From assembly GCA_017525915.1 (NCBI GenBank), contig JAFXSC010000026.1:1-64000 (forward strand): a DNA stretch of 64,000 bases, in the 5' to 3' direction. The position numbers were made by a program, and so were the translations under genes. The stretch comes from Ruminococcus sp. (GTDB taxonomy: Bacteria > Bacillota > Clostridia > Oscillospirales > Ruminococcaceae). The notes under the pieces were generated by a model. It was not told the origin of the DNA. It made no database searches and saw nothing but the letters and a program-made list of their open reading frames with translations. Positions 7,267 through 14,768 of this stretch are shown here, one piece after another; within the stretch, counting starts at the first letter, position 1; each line of letters starts with the position of its first letter.

Positions 7267-7929
7267 TCAGTCAACGTCCCACGGTGTTCTCACGCAGGTG
7301 ATGACGGGCAGCACATCGCTGCGGCCGGACAGCTCCGCGAGCTTTTCGGGGTAGACGGTATACTTCACCGGAAGCCCTGTTGCTTCCGCAACACTGTCAG
7401 CAAAGTCCGCCGAGCCTTCGATAACGGCAATATCGGTCTCTCTGCCGAGGTTGGTATTGTTCACTATCGCGGTATGCTTCATATGAGCGGCAGCCTCTAT
7501 CTCGTACATGAGCTGCACAGCCTCATCAGGCGTATGCGTAAGGTAGCGGCGCTGGTTTATGACATACAGCATATCAATATCATCGCAGAATTCGCTGAGA
7601 GCGTCGGCGTATCTTCCGAGAGCGGTAGCACCGGCGTCATCGCCGCCCACATCAATGATGAGGGTATCCTCGGTCATTGCGAGCTCCGCAACATCGAACT
7701 GTATAGAAGGTATATCGAGGTTGCTGTTGGCGAAATCCGGAGCGATAAGATTGATGCCTTTTTCGGCGAACAGTCCGCGGAAATCGGCTGTACGGAAATA
7801 CGGATTGACGATATCGAGGTCAACGATAGCGACCTCGCTGCCCTCTGCAGCAGCCCTCAGGGCGAGGTTTACGGAGAGGGTAGTCTTACCGCTGCCGTAG
7901 TGACCGGTAACAATGGTGATCTTCTTCAT
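7267..7929 (-). CDS. P-loop ATPase, MinD/CobQ-like
   Basis: A 220-residue protein beginning MKKITIVTGHYGSGKTTLS, a P-loop of the deviant-Walker/SIMIBI type, followed by the switch-like VDLDIVNPYFRTADFR (about residues 36-51) and DVGGDD (about 94-99). Proteins of this type sit next to ferredoxin oxidoreductases in several Clostridia. Its role is unclear: cofactor or cluster insertion, or nucleotide-dependent regulation, are possibilities. It has its own promoter and probably leads the operon. Confidence 0.75.
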   Translation of the reverse strand: MKKITIVTGHYGSGKTTLSVNLALRAAAEGSEVAIVDLDIVNPYFRTADFRGLFAEKGINLIAPDFANSNLDIPSIQFDVAELAMTEDTLIIDVGGDDAGATALGRYADALSEFCDDIDMLYVINQRRYLTHTPDEAVQLMYEIEAAAHMKHTAIVNNTNLGRETDIAVIEGSADFADSVAEATGLPVKYTVYPEKLAELSGRSDVLPVITCVRTPWDVD

Positions 7930-7979
7930 AAGCTTCCTTTCGGGAACGCAGCACGAGCTGCAAAAATCCTATAACTTAT

Positions 7980-8008
7980 ATTATATCACTTTGGTCGAAC
8001 AAATGCAA
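7980..8008 (-). promoter_or_regulatory. Promoter for the ATPase/2-oxoacid oxidoreductase operon
   Basis: On the minus strand, TTGCAT (8008-8003) and TATAAT (7985-7980) with a 17-bp spacer, diverging from the xyloglucanase promoter. Confidence 0.7.
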
Positions 8009-8131
8009 TAGGAAAAACCTTGTACAATAAAAAAATAAGGTTTGTCAGTGCTAACAAATACATTCCGGACGGTTAACGAATTGTGAAATAATAAAAACAA
8101 AAGCAAATTATGCACCATTGGTGGAAATCTC

Positions 8132-8160
8132 TTGACAATACTGTAAAAGTGTGATAGAAT
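8132..8160 (+). promoter_or_regulatory. Strong promoter of the xyloglucanase gene
   Basis: Consensus TTGACA at 8132-8137 and TAGAAT at 8155-8160, 17-bp spacer. The transcript would begin near 8167 and carry a leader of about 120 nt. Confidence 0.85.
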
Positions 8161-8166
8161 GGATAC

Positions 8167-8287
8167 GCAATAATGTTTTATATTTGTAGGAACAGGCAAC
8201 CTACGGATATATACCACCTGTCTTTATGGGGCACTGTTAGGCGCAGCGCTTCCGCAGGGACGCAATTACAAATGGAGGGATATTTCA
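8167..8287 (+). promoter_or_regulatory. Structured 5' leader of the xyloglucanase mRNA
   Basis: ATTTGTA (8182-8188) can pair with TACAAAT (8267-8273), which ends one base before the ribosome binding site GGAGGG (8275-8280 region). A rival hairpin GTAGG (8186-8190)/CCTAC (8200-8204) uses the same left strand, so the two are mutually exclusive. I do not recognise a known riboswitch class. It may be a translational switch or simply a stabilising leader. Confidence 0.4.
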
Positions 8288-11011
8288 ATGAAACCTATCA
8301 GAAAGACTATCGCAGGTCTTTTCGCTGTCTGCATCTGCGCCGCCGGTATCCAGCTTCCGGCAACAGACAACTCACCGAAGCTCGTAGCCGGTGCTGCTGA
8401 CGGCGACATCAGCTCAAAAATGGAATGGGGCACGCTCAGAATAGGCGGAGGCGGCTTCGTTTCGGGCATCGTCACCGGCAAGAAGACCATGTACGCGCGT
8501 ACCGACGTCGGCGGCGCTTACAGATTCAACTATGATACCGACAGCTGGGAGCAGCTCCTCGGCTTCATAAACGAGGACGACCGCGGACTTCTCAGCGTTG
8601 ACGCTATGGCTATCGACCCAACCGACGAGGATACAGTTTACTTCCTCTGCGGCTGCGCTTACTTCTCAGCCGAAAAGACCGTAATCTACAAGACCACCGA
8701 CGGCGGCAAGACCTTCACTGAATCGGACGTTACCGATATGATTCAGGTACACGGCAACGGCAACGGCAGACAGACCGGTGAATCCATCGCCGTTGACCCC
8801 GATGACCCGAACACCATCTACTGCGGCGGTGACGTTTACGCAGGTGATTCCTGCCTTATCAAGTCTACCGACGGCGGCAAGACATGGAAGTCCGTCAAGA
8901 GCTACGGCGACCTCGGTCTGTTCAAGGAGCAGATAAAGTGGCCGACATGGGGCTCGAATATGCGCTACGCCCTCACAAAGGACGAATACTTCGCACAGAA
9001 CGGTATTTCCTGCATCTATATCTATGACGGCAAGGTGTACGTCGGCGCTTCCACTACCGGCAAGAACAGCGTTGTGGTCGCAGACGTCAAGGACGACAAG
9101 TTCACCGATATGAGCGGCGAGCTCGATGCCGAGAACTTCCCCGGTAGGATAACCGGCGATGACAAAGGCAATATCTTCTTCGCTTATCAGGGAGCGGTTC
9201 AGGTCGGCAACGGCGGCGCCTCCGGAAGCGTTAAGAAGCTCGATACCAAGACCGGTACAGTTACAGACATCTCTCCTCTTGCTCACCTCTACGACTTCAA
9301 GGAGCAGAAGGTGACAAATGCCGGAAAGGGCGGTTACAGCGGCATAAGCGTTGACCCTGCAAATTCCGATCACATGGTATGCTCGACCTGCGGCCTTTTC
9401 TCGAACGCACAGCTCTGGCAGCCGTGGACAGATGAGCATGGTCCCTGCTGGGGCGACAAGTTCTTCCGCTCTGAGGACGGCGGCGCGACATGGCGCGAGA
9501 TAACTCCCGGCTATTCACCGATCTGGGGCAAGGATCCCCTCGCCGATTACCTCAATGACGGCGGCTATGACTGGATAACAGACAAGTCTATCCACTGGGT
9601 AGGCTCCTACGTCATTGACCCTGTTAAGCCTGACAGAACGCTCTCTACCTCCGGAAACGGCATCTTCGCCTGCGACAACACATGGAGCGACCTTCCTCAG
9701 TTCCACTTCATGCCGGACGGCATCGAAGAAGTCGTTGTTCTCGACTTCGTAAGCGTTCCCGGCGGAAACAATTACTCCGCTATCGGCGATTACGACGGAT
9801 TTATCCACGTTACCGAAAGCGATATCCCTGCACAGTATCAGCCCAATATGGGTTCGACCTCCGCTATCGCTTACTGTCCTGCAAATCCCGATGTTATGGC
9901 AAGAACTGCCAACGGAGACGGCAATAACACCGGCTCGGGCTACTATTCCCTCGACGGCGGGAAAACATGGACTGCCTTCAAGCCTGCCTGCACAGGCGGC
10001 AAGCTCTCCATCACCAAGACCAAGGCAGGCAAATACAGAATTATAAATACAAGCACAGGCGGTGCTGTTTCCTACTCAGACGACTGGGGCGCAACATGGA
10101 CCGCAAGTGAGGGCGTCAAGGCTTCAAAGGGCGTTTATACCCTCGTTGATCCCTATGACCCGAGCATAGTCTACGCTTCCGGCGCACAGCACAATGACTA
10201 CTGGGATTCCGATAAGACCAAGAAGGAGCCCACCTATGACGAGTCGCACTACTCCTACTACATCAGCGAGGACTATGGCGCGACCTTCACGGAAACAAGG
10301 ATATGCCCCTATAACTACGAGCTCAAATGGAAATTCGAGAATACAGGCGATCTCGCCTATGTAAAGAAGGGAACCGTCGCCCTCGCAGGCGCAAATCACG
10401 GACTTTACCTCATTTCAGACAAGGGCGCTACAGTTGAGAAGCTCGACAGCGTTGCTTATGCCAAGTGCGTAGGCTACGGCGCTCCCGAGAAGGAGGGCGG
10501 CCCGAATACCCTGTTCATCTTCGGACGTCCCGGCGAGAACGACACCGAGGGCATCTACCGCTCTACTGACGAAGGAAAGACTTGGGTCTGCATCAACACA
10601 GACCACCTCTACGGCGGTACCGGCAACGGCAACTTCCTCGTCGGCGATATGAACGAATTCGGTACAGTCTATATGTCAACTGTCGGCTGCGGCATCGTTT
10701 ACGGAAAGCTCAGCGACGGCACTCAGCAGCCTTCATCTCAGGGCAAGACCACCGGTTCGACCGGCGATGAGGATATAGTCTGGGGCGACGCCAACTGCGA
10801 CGGTGAGGTCAATATGGCAGATGCCGTATTCATCATGCAGTCCATCGGCAATCCCGACAAGTACGGCAAGGGCAGACCTGAGGGCATTACCGAGCAGGGC
10901 GAAAAGAACGGCGACGTTAACGCTACCGGCAACGGCATCACCAACAAGGACGCACTTGCGATACAGAAATACAAGCTTGGTCTCCTCGGCTCGCTTCCCG
11001 AGAAGAAATAA
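8288..11011 (+). CDS. Secreted xyloglucanase (GH74) with C-terminal type I dockerin
   Basis: A 907-residue protein. Residues 1-36 are a signal peptide. Residues about 45-800 form the double seven-bladed beta-propeller of GH74, with Asp-box-like repeats (TDGGKTF, TDGGKTW, EDGGATW, LDGGKTW). The conserved acidic sites are present: ARTDVGGAYRF with Asp73, and GDYDGF at 500-505, matching the general base/acid regions of endo-xyloglucanases. After a Ser/Thr/Gly linker, residues about 832-905 are a type I dockerin with two Ca-binding segments (GDANCDGEVNMADA and GDVNATGNGITNKDA). The enzyme should be secreted and docked to a scaffoldin cohesin to cut xyloglucan. Start ATG follows GGAGGG. No cohesin gene is nearby. 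Confidence 0.93.
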   Translation: MKPIRKTIAGLFAVCICAAGIQLPATDNSPKLVAGAADGDISSKMEWGTLRIGGGGFVSGIVTGKKTMYARTDVGGAYRFNYDTDSWEQLLGFINEDDRGLLSVDAMAIDPTDEDTVYFLCGCAYFSAEKTVIYKTTDGGKTFTESDVTDMIQVHGNGNGRQTGESIAVDPDDPNTIYCGGDVYAGDSCLIKSTDGGKTWKSVKSYGDLGLFKEQIKWPTWGSNMRYALTKDEYFAQNGISCIYIYDGKVYVGASTTGKNSVVVADVKDDKFTDMSGELDAENFPGRITGDDKGNIFFAYQGAVQVGNGGASGSVKKLDTKTGTVTDISPLAHLYDFKEQKVTNAGKGGYSGISVDPANSDHMVCSTCGLFSNAQLWQPWTDEHGPCWGDKFFRSEDGGATWREITPGYSPIWGKDPLADYLNDGGYDWITDKSIHWVGSYVIDPVKPDRTLSTSGNGIFACDNTWSDLPQFHFMPDGIEEVVVLDFVSVPGGNNYSAIGDYDGFIHVTESDIPAQYQPNMGSTSAIAYCPANPDVMARTANGDGNNTGSGYYSLDGGKTWTAFKPACTGGKLSITKTKAGKYRIINTSTGGAVSYSDDWGATWTASEGVKASKGVYTLVDPYDPSIVYASGAQHNDYWDSDKTKKEPTYDESHYSYYISEDYGATFTETRICPYNYELKWKFENTGDLAYVKKGTVALAGANHGLYLISDKGATVEKLDSVAYAKCVGYGAPEKEGGPNTLFIFGRPGENDTEGIYRSTDEGKTWVCINTDHLYGGTGNGNFLVGDMNEFGTVYMSTVGCGIVYGKLSDGTQQPSSQGKTTGSTGDEDIVWGDANCDGEVNMADAVFIMQSIGNPDKYGKGRPEGITEQGEKNGDVNATGNGITNKDALAIQKYKLGLLGSLPEKK

Positions 11012-11039
11012 AGCCTGATACAACTTACTGCTGAATACT

Positions 11040-11078
11040 GAGGGAAGTCCCTTTTGAGGGGCTTCCCTCTTGCTGTCT
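11040..11078 (+). terminator. Terminator after the xyloglucanase
   Basis: GAGGGAAGTCCC (11040-11051) pairs with GGGGCTTCCCTC (11058-11069), a 12-bp stem with a 6-nt loop. The downstream T tract is weak (TTGCTGT). Confidence 0.6.
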
Positions 11079-11146
11079 GCATATTCATCTTCCCTCCGGA
11101 ATATACTTGACTACCGGATAATTTCAGAATAACGGAGGTAACAGCC

Positions 11147-11422
11147 ATGCAGGAAAAACCAAAGCAGAACCACAACATCATTCTCGAAGACCGCCGGAGC
11201 ATGAATATTTCAGGCATCACGGACGTTGACAGCTTCGATGAACGCGAGATATGCCTATATACCGAGCTTGGCGAGCTCACCGTGCAGGGGCGCGAGCTCC
11301 ACATCGACGCAATGAGCGTTGAAAGCGGAAATATGACGATAACCGGCGATATATGGTCGCTCGTCTACGGCGACAAGGACCGCCGCGGCCCGATATCGGC
11401 GATAGGAAAACTCTTCCGATGA
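11147..11422 (+). CDS. yabP: Sporulation protein YabP
   Basis: A 91-residue protein of the YabP/YqfC family, read from its small beta-rich sequence (ILEDRRSMNISGITDVDSF near the start, LTVQGRELHI later) and from its position before yabQ, divIC and an S1-domain gene, as in Bacillus subtilis. In Bacillus it is made in the mother cell under sigma E and is needed for spore coat or cortex assembly. The ribosome binding site is ACGGAGG. Its stop overlaps the yabQ ATG by 4 bp. Confidence 0.88.
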   Translation: MQEKPKQNHNIILEDRRSMNISGITDVDSFDEREICLYTELGELTVQGRELHIDAMSVESGNMTITGDIWSLVYGDKDRRGPISAIGKLFR

Positions 11423-12066
11423 ACATACCCGAAACTTTTTTCAGTGTAAGCGAGGAACTGCGGCTGTTCGGACTGTCCTGCCTTTCGGGAGCGGTTTTCG
11501 GCGTGATATGGGAGATATTCCGTACCCTGCGGCTGCTCCTGCCGCACAATTCCTTCCTTACGGCGGCAGAGGACGTACTGTTCTTTGCGCTCTATGCGGT
11601 GTTCCTGATGTGCTTTACAACTTCGGAAGCGCGTGGGGAATTCCGGGTATACTATGTGATAGGTGGACTATCAGGCTTTTTCCTGTATATCCTGACCCTC
11701 GGGAGCATCGTTTCGGCGGCTGTGAGAAAAATAATTTACGCACTGAAAAGGGCATTCTCTGTCGTAACTGCGCCGTTCAGAAAAGCTTTTGTACTTTTAG
11801 GTAAAAAAGCGGCAGCCAAATTTGTAGGAATTTCCGAAATTATCGTTCAAAAATTTAAAAAAGTGAAAATGCTATTGATATATCCCTTGCGTTTGATGTA
11901 TAATAAAAAAGAAAATAAACTTAGAAGGAATGGAAACAACGTTGGCGAAAAAATCAAAAAGAACAAAAAAATCGCTTTTCAACGGACTCCTCGTAAAGCT
12001 CCTCGCTCTCGCAATAGGCGTGGGCTGCGCCGTTACTATCGTCACAGTCAACCGCGACTGCACTGA
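11419..12066 (+). CDS. yabQ: Sporulation protein YabQ
   Basis: A 215-residue membrane protein, close to the usual YabQ length. Residues 1-110 carry about four hydrophobic segments, with GAVFGVIWEIFRTLR (about 22-36) typical of the family. The rest is Lys/Arg rich. ATG 11419 overlaps the yabP stop. The frame runs 137 bp into divIC in a different frame, so the last 45 residues are odd (rich in Arg and Lys). YabQ is required for spore cortex formation in Bacillus. Confidence 0.8.
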   Translation: MNIPETFFSVSEELRLFGLSCLSGAVFGVIWEIFRTLRLLLPHNSFLTAAEDVLFFALYAVFLMCFTTSEARGEFRVYYVIGGLSGFFLYILTLGSIVSAAVRKIIYALKRAFSVVTAPFRKAFVLLGKKAAAKFVGISEIIVQKFKKVKMLLIYPLRLMYNKKENKLRRNGNNVGEKIKKNKKIAFQRTPRKAPRSRNRRGLRRYYRHSQPRLH

Positions 12067-12247
12067 AAAAGAAAGCGAATTAAGCGGTATTCAGGAAAAA
12101 ATCAATAAGATCGAAGCCGACAATTCCGAGCTTCAGCGCGTTCTCGACAGCGACGATCTGTCCGCCTATATCGAAAAGGTCGCTATGGAGGAGCACGGTT
12201 ATGCTTACTCTGACGAACGGCGGTTCTACGACACCTCAAGAGACTGA
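11930..12247 (+). CDS. divIC: Septum formation initiator, DivIC/FtsB family
   Basis: A 105-residue protein: a Lys-rich N terminus, one membrane segment (about residues 19-40), then a coiled coil (KESELSGIQEKINKIEADN, about 47-65) and an extracytoplasmic tail. It belongs to the divisome complex with FtsL and DivIB. It begins inside the end of yabQ. ATG 11930 sits right on AGAAGGA; a TTG at 11942 would have a more distant but possible site, so the start is uncertain. A candidate promoter (TTGCGT, 16 bp, TATAAT at 11909-11914) lies within yabQ. Confidence 0.85.
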   Translation: METTLAKKSKRTKKSLFNGLLVKLLALAIGVGCAVTIVTVNRDCTEKESELSGIQEKINKIEADNSELQRVLDSDDLSAYIEKVAMEEHGYAYSDERRFYDTSRD

Positions 12248-12288
12248 TCTGGCGCAGGAGCGCCTTATATAAAGGAGTTATCATAAAT

Positions 12289-12732
12289 ATGCAGTTGGAA
12301 ATCGGAAAAATCTACAATGGCAAGGTCAAGGGGATCACACAGTACGGAGCGTTCGTCGATATCGACGGCGGCGGAACAGGGATGGTACATATTTCTGAGA
12401 TAGCAAATACCTATGTCAGTGACATCCGCGAGCATCTTGCTGAAAATCAGGACGTCAAGGTCAAGGTGATAGGCATCAACGAAGCCGGAAAGGTCAGCCT
12501 CTCGATAAAGAAAGCCGTTGATTCGCCGGCACCCCCTCAGCGCAGCGGAAAGCGTCCGGAAAACGCCCAGCAGAAGTCTCCCAGGCCCAATATCTGGGAA
12601 CCCAAGAAGCAGATACCTCCCTCGGAGATGACCTTCGAGGATATGATGTCACGCTTCAAGCAGTCGAGTGAGGAGCGTATGTGCGATATCAAGCGCAGCA
12701 CCGACCGCAAGAACGGTACAAGAAGAAAATAA
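12289..12732 (+). CDS. yabR: S1-domain RNA-binding protein, YabR-like
   Basis: A 147-residue protein. Residues 1-78 form an S1/OB fold (GKIYNGKVKGITQYGAFVDI, then MVHISEIA and VKVKVIGINEAGKVSLSIK). The tail is basic and Pro/Ser rich. It occupies the place of Bacillus yabR downstream of divIC. Such proteins bind RNA and may associate with ribosomes. ATG follows AAGGAGTT. A terminator follows directly. Confidence 0.88.
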   Translation: MQLEIGKIYNGKVKGITQYGAFVDIDGGGTGMVHISEIANTYVSDIREHLAENQDVKVKVIGINEAGKVSLSIKKAVDSPAPPQRSGKRPENAQQKSPRPNIWEPKKQIPPSEMTFEDMMSRFKQSSEERMCDIKRSTDRKNGTRRK

Positions 12733-12736
12733 AAAC

Positions 12737-12764
12737 AAGCTCCCCGTAAAGGGGAGCTTTTAGT
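12737..12764. terminator. Terminator between convergent yabR and azlD
   Basis: AAGCTCCCC (12737-12745) pairs with GGGGAGCTT (12751-12759) and is followed by TTTTAG, with A residues on the other side. Confidence 0.85.
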
Positions 12765-13064
12765 TTACAGGAAAAATCCGGTGATATACGTTCCGGCAGC
12801 CGCCGCAAGAGCTACGACTATAAGCGGCAGTCCGAAGTATGCAAGGGCTACCGCGGCGACTGTTCCGACAGCAGCAGTGATATAGCTGCCTGTGCTGTAA
12901 AATATTGCCGGTATCGTCATGGCACTGAGTACCGCATAGGGTACATAGTACAGAAAACTCCGGAAATACTGCGATTTTATCTTCTGCCGGAAGAATACGA
13001 ACGGCACCATTCGTATGAGGTAGGTCACTCCTGCCATCACGATAATGTATACTGCGAGCTTCAC
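12765..13064 (-). CDS. azlD: AzlD-like branched-chain amino acid transport protein
   Basis: A 99-residue, strongly hydrophobic protein with about three or four membrane segments, including GVTYLIRMVPF near the start as in AzlD. It overlaps the azlC stop by 4 bp (ATGA). AzlD acts with AzlC as the small subunit of a branched-chain amino acid exporter. Confidence 0.85.
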   Translation of the reverse strand: MKLAVYIIVMAGVTYLIRMVPFVFFRQKIKSQYFRSFLYYVPYAVLSAMTIPAIFYSTGSYITAAVGTVAAVALAYFGLPLIVVALAAAAGTYITGFFL

Positions 13065-13762
13065 GCGGTATCAGCCTCCTCCCTGACCGGGAAGAAAAGC
13101 GCTCCCAGTGCAGCGGCGGCGACCGCGCTTATGATTATCGCAAAACCGCCGGAAACGGCAGTGATGACGTATCTGAACAGCAGGCTTATCCCTGCCGCGG
13201 CAAGCACCACAAGGAATACACTGAGCTGTTTCTTTGCCGGGGGAACTATTATCGCAATGAACATACCGTAGAGCATGATGCCCATAGCGTTCCTTATATC
13301 AGCCGGAAGAAGCTGTCCGGCAGCTGCGCCGAGAGCCGTTCCCGTTACCCAGCCGGCAAATGCGGCGGATATCATTCCGTACATATAAGCCGGACGGACC
13401 GGTTCGCTCCTTGTTGAGCACACCGCGAATATCTCGTCGGTTATGCCGTAGGCAGCCGCAAATCTGTGCGGTGCGGTAAAGCTGCCGTCAAGGTTCTGCG
13501 ACAGCGAGATAGCCATAAGGGAATAGCGGAGGTTTATGACGAGCTGGACGAGTATCATCTCTATAAGAGTGCCGCCCGCGGCGATTATATCCACTCCGGC
13601 TGCCTGTCCGGCAGAGGTCAGGTTCACAGCAGATATCACTGAGGCGGCAAGCGGAGAGAGCCCCGACTGCACTGCCTTGATGCCGAACCCGAAGGATACC
13701 GAAAGATAGCCCAGAGCGATAGGTATGCCGTCATAAGCCCCGCGCGAGAACCATTTCTTCAT
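13061..13762 (-). CDS. azlC: AzlC-like branched-chain amino acid exporter
   Basis: A 233-residue membrane protein with about six hydrophobic segments. The family features are GIPIALGYLSVSFGFG near residues 12-27 and the glutamate-containing TDEIFAVC later. AzlCD export branched-chain amino acids and some analogues. Its ATG shares one base with the stop of a 53-residue lipoprotein gene upstream, so it is translationally coupled to it. Confidence 0.88.
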   Translation of the reverse strand: MKKWFSRGAYDGIPIALGYLSVSFGFGIKAVQSGLSPLAASVISAVNLTSAGQAAGVDIIAAGGTLIEMILVQLVINLRYSLMAISLSQNLDGSFTAPHRFAAAYGITDEIFAVCSTRSEPVRPAYMYGMISAAFAGWVTGTALGAAAGQLLPADIRNAMGIMLYGMFIAIIVPPAKKQLSVFLVVLAAAGISLLFRYVITAVSGGFAIIISAVAAAALGALFFPVREEADTA

Positions 13763-13923
13763 CAGTCGGTGACTTCCTCTATGACAAAGCTGCTCTTTTT
13801 GCCTGTACCGGGCTGAGTTGCCGGAGTAGTGCTGCTGCTGTCATCGGTGCTGCTCACGCTCTTGCAGGAAGTCAGCGCAAGAATGCTGAGAGCGCAGAAG
13901 ATCATTGCTATTATCCTTTTCAT
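13762..13923 (-). CDS. Small lipoprotein, 53 residues
   Basis: A short gene not obvious in ORF scans. The minus strand from 13923 reads MKRIIAMIFCALSILALTSC, a signal peptide with a lipobox (LTSC, Cys20), then a Ser/Thr/Pro-rich tail ending FVIEEVTD. AGGAGG lies 10 bp before the ATG. Its TGA shares a base with the azlC ATG (TGATG), which argues that it is real and coupled to azlC. No function is known; it may be a membrane-anchored accessory of the exporter. Confidence 0.7.
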   Translation of the reverse strand: MKRIIAMIFCALSILALTSCKSVSSTDDSSSTTPATQPGTGKKSSFVIEEVTD

Positions 13924-13944
13924 ATTATTTTATCCTCCTGTTTT

Positions 13945-14739
13945 TCAGTCGAGCGGCAGGAAATTCGCCTCATATACCGTCATATCTTCTCTGTCTTTGC
14001 CAGATGTAACGATTATGTACATCATAAGTCCCTCGACTTTTCTTACATAATAATACTGGTTGACCTTATATGTGCCGTAATCAGCCGTGAAGGATCTCCG
14101 GAGGAAGGTCTGACCTCCGAGCTCTACCTCGTCAGTTTCGGAAATATTGCTGTATTTAATGTTCTGAACGGAATTGAGCTGAGACATCAGCGCTTCGAGG
14201 TAATCCTTTGCTGTTAAGGTGTTTGCTAATTTAGAGCCTGTGCTTATCTCGAGGTTCTCGAAAACCATCGTGATGTTCGCACCGCTTTCGTCTCTTGCAG
14301 AATAATCGAAGATCGCTGCCTGCTCGAGGAGCTCCTCATCGAGACTGTCCTCATTGCCGGTATATTCAAGACCGGCGTCCATCATGGCAAGAAGCTGCTT
14401 GCGGGTGAGAAGCGTCCAGCCGTCGGGCGTTCTGAACCTGAATCCTGCGAATTCGCTGGTGTAGACGTTATCGCTGTCAATAGTGCCGTGGGTGAAGCTC
14501 GTTCCCTTTGCGGCATTCGGCTGAGTCTCCTCCTCGGTATTTTCCTCGGTATCGTCCATGCTTTTCGGGAGCTTGATGCCCTTCGGTTCAGTAGTCTCCT
14601 CAGAAGTGCCTTCGCTTGTATTCTCGGCGGAAACGGAAGCAATTCCGTCCGTTTCGCTGCTTTCGTCCTCATCAGAACAGGCTGTGAATGACGACAGGCA
14701 CAGCATCAGCGAAGCCGTGAATGCGAGTATCCTTTTCAT
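13945..14739 (-). CDS. Lipoprotein of unknown function
   Basis: A 264-residue protein with a lipoprotein signal (MKRILAFTASLMLCLSSFTAC, Cys21), an acidic Ser/Thr/Glu linker to about residue 75, and a C-terminal domain of about 170 residues starting near SEFAGFRFRTPDGW. That domain resembles the small alpha/beta fold of PsbP/DUF-type surface lipoproteins, but I do not recognise the family. It lies 21 bp before the 53-residue lipoprotein gene, in the same direction. Confidence 0.75.
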   Translation of the reverse strand: MKRILAFTASLMLCLSSFTACSDEDESSETDGIASVSAENTSEGTSEETTEPKGIKLPKSMDDTEENTEEETQPNAAKGTSFTHGTIDSDNVYTSEFAGFRFRTPDGWTLLTRKQLLAMMDAGLEYTGNEDSLDEELLEQAAIFDYSARDESGANITMVFENLEISTGSKLANTLTAKDYLEALMSQLNSVQNIKYSNISETDEVELGGQTFLRRSFTADYGTYKVNQYYYVRKVEGLMMYIIVTSGKDREDMTVYEANFLPLD

Positions 14740-14768
14740 TGTTATCCTCCTTTGCAGGGCTTATCCCG

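Noticed and set aside
8167-8287. Known riboswitch (c-di-GMP, cobalamin) before the xyloglucanase
   Set aside because: GGGACGC and other short matches occur, but the conserved cores of those classes are missing.
11353-11418. Earlier start of yabQ at 11353
   Set aside because: That part lies in the yabP frame region with no ribosome binding site; ATG 11419 overlaps the yabP stop in the usual way.
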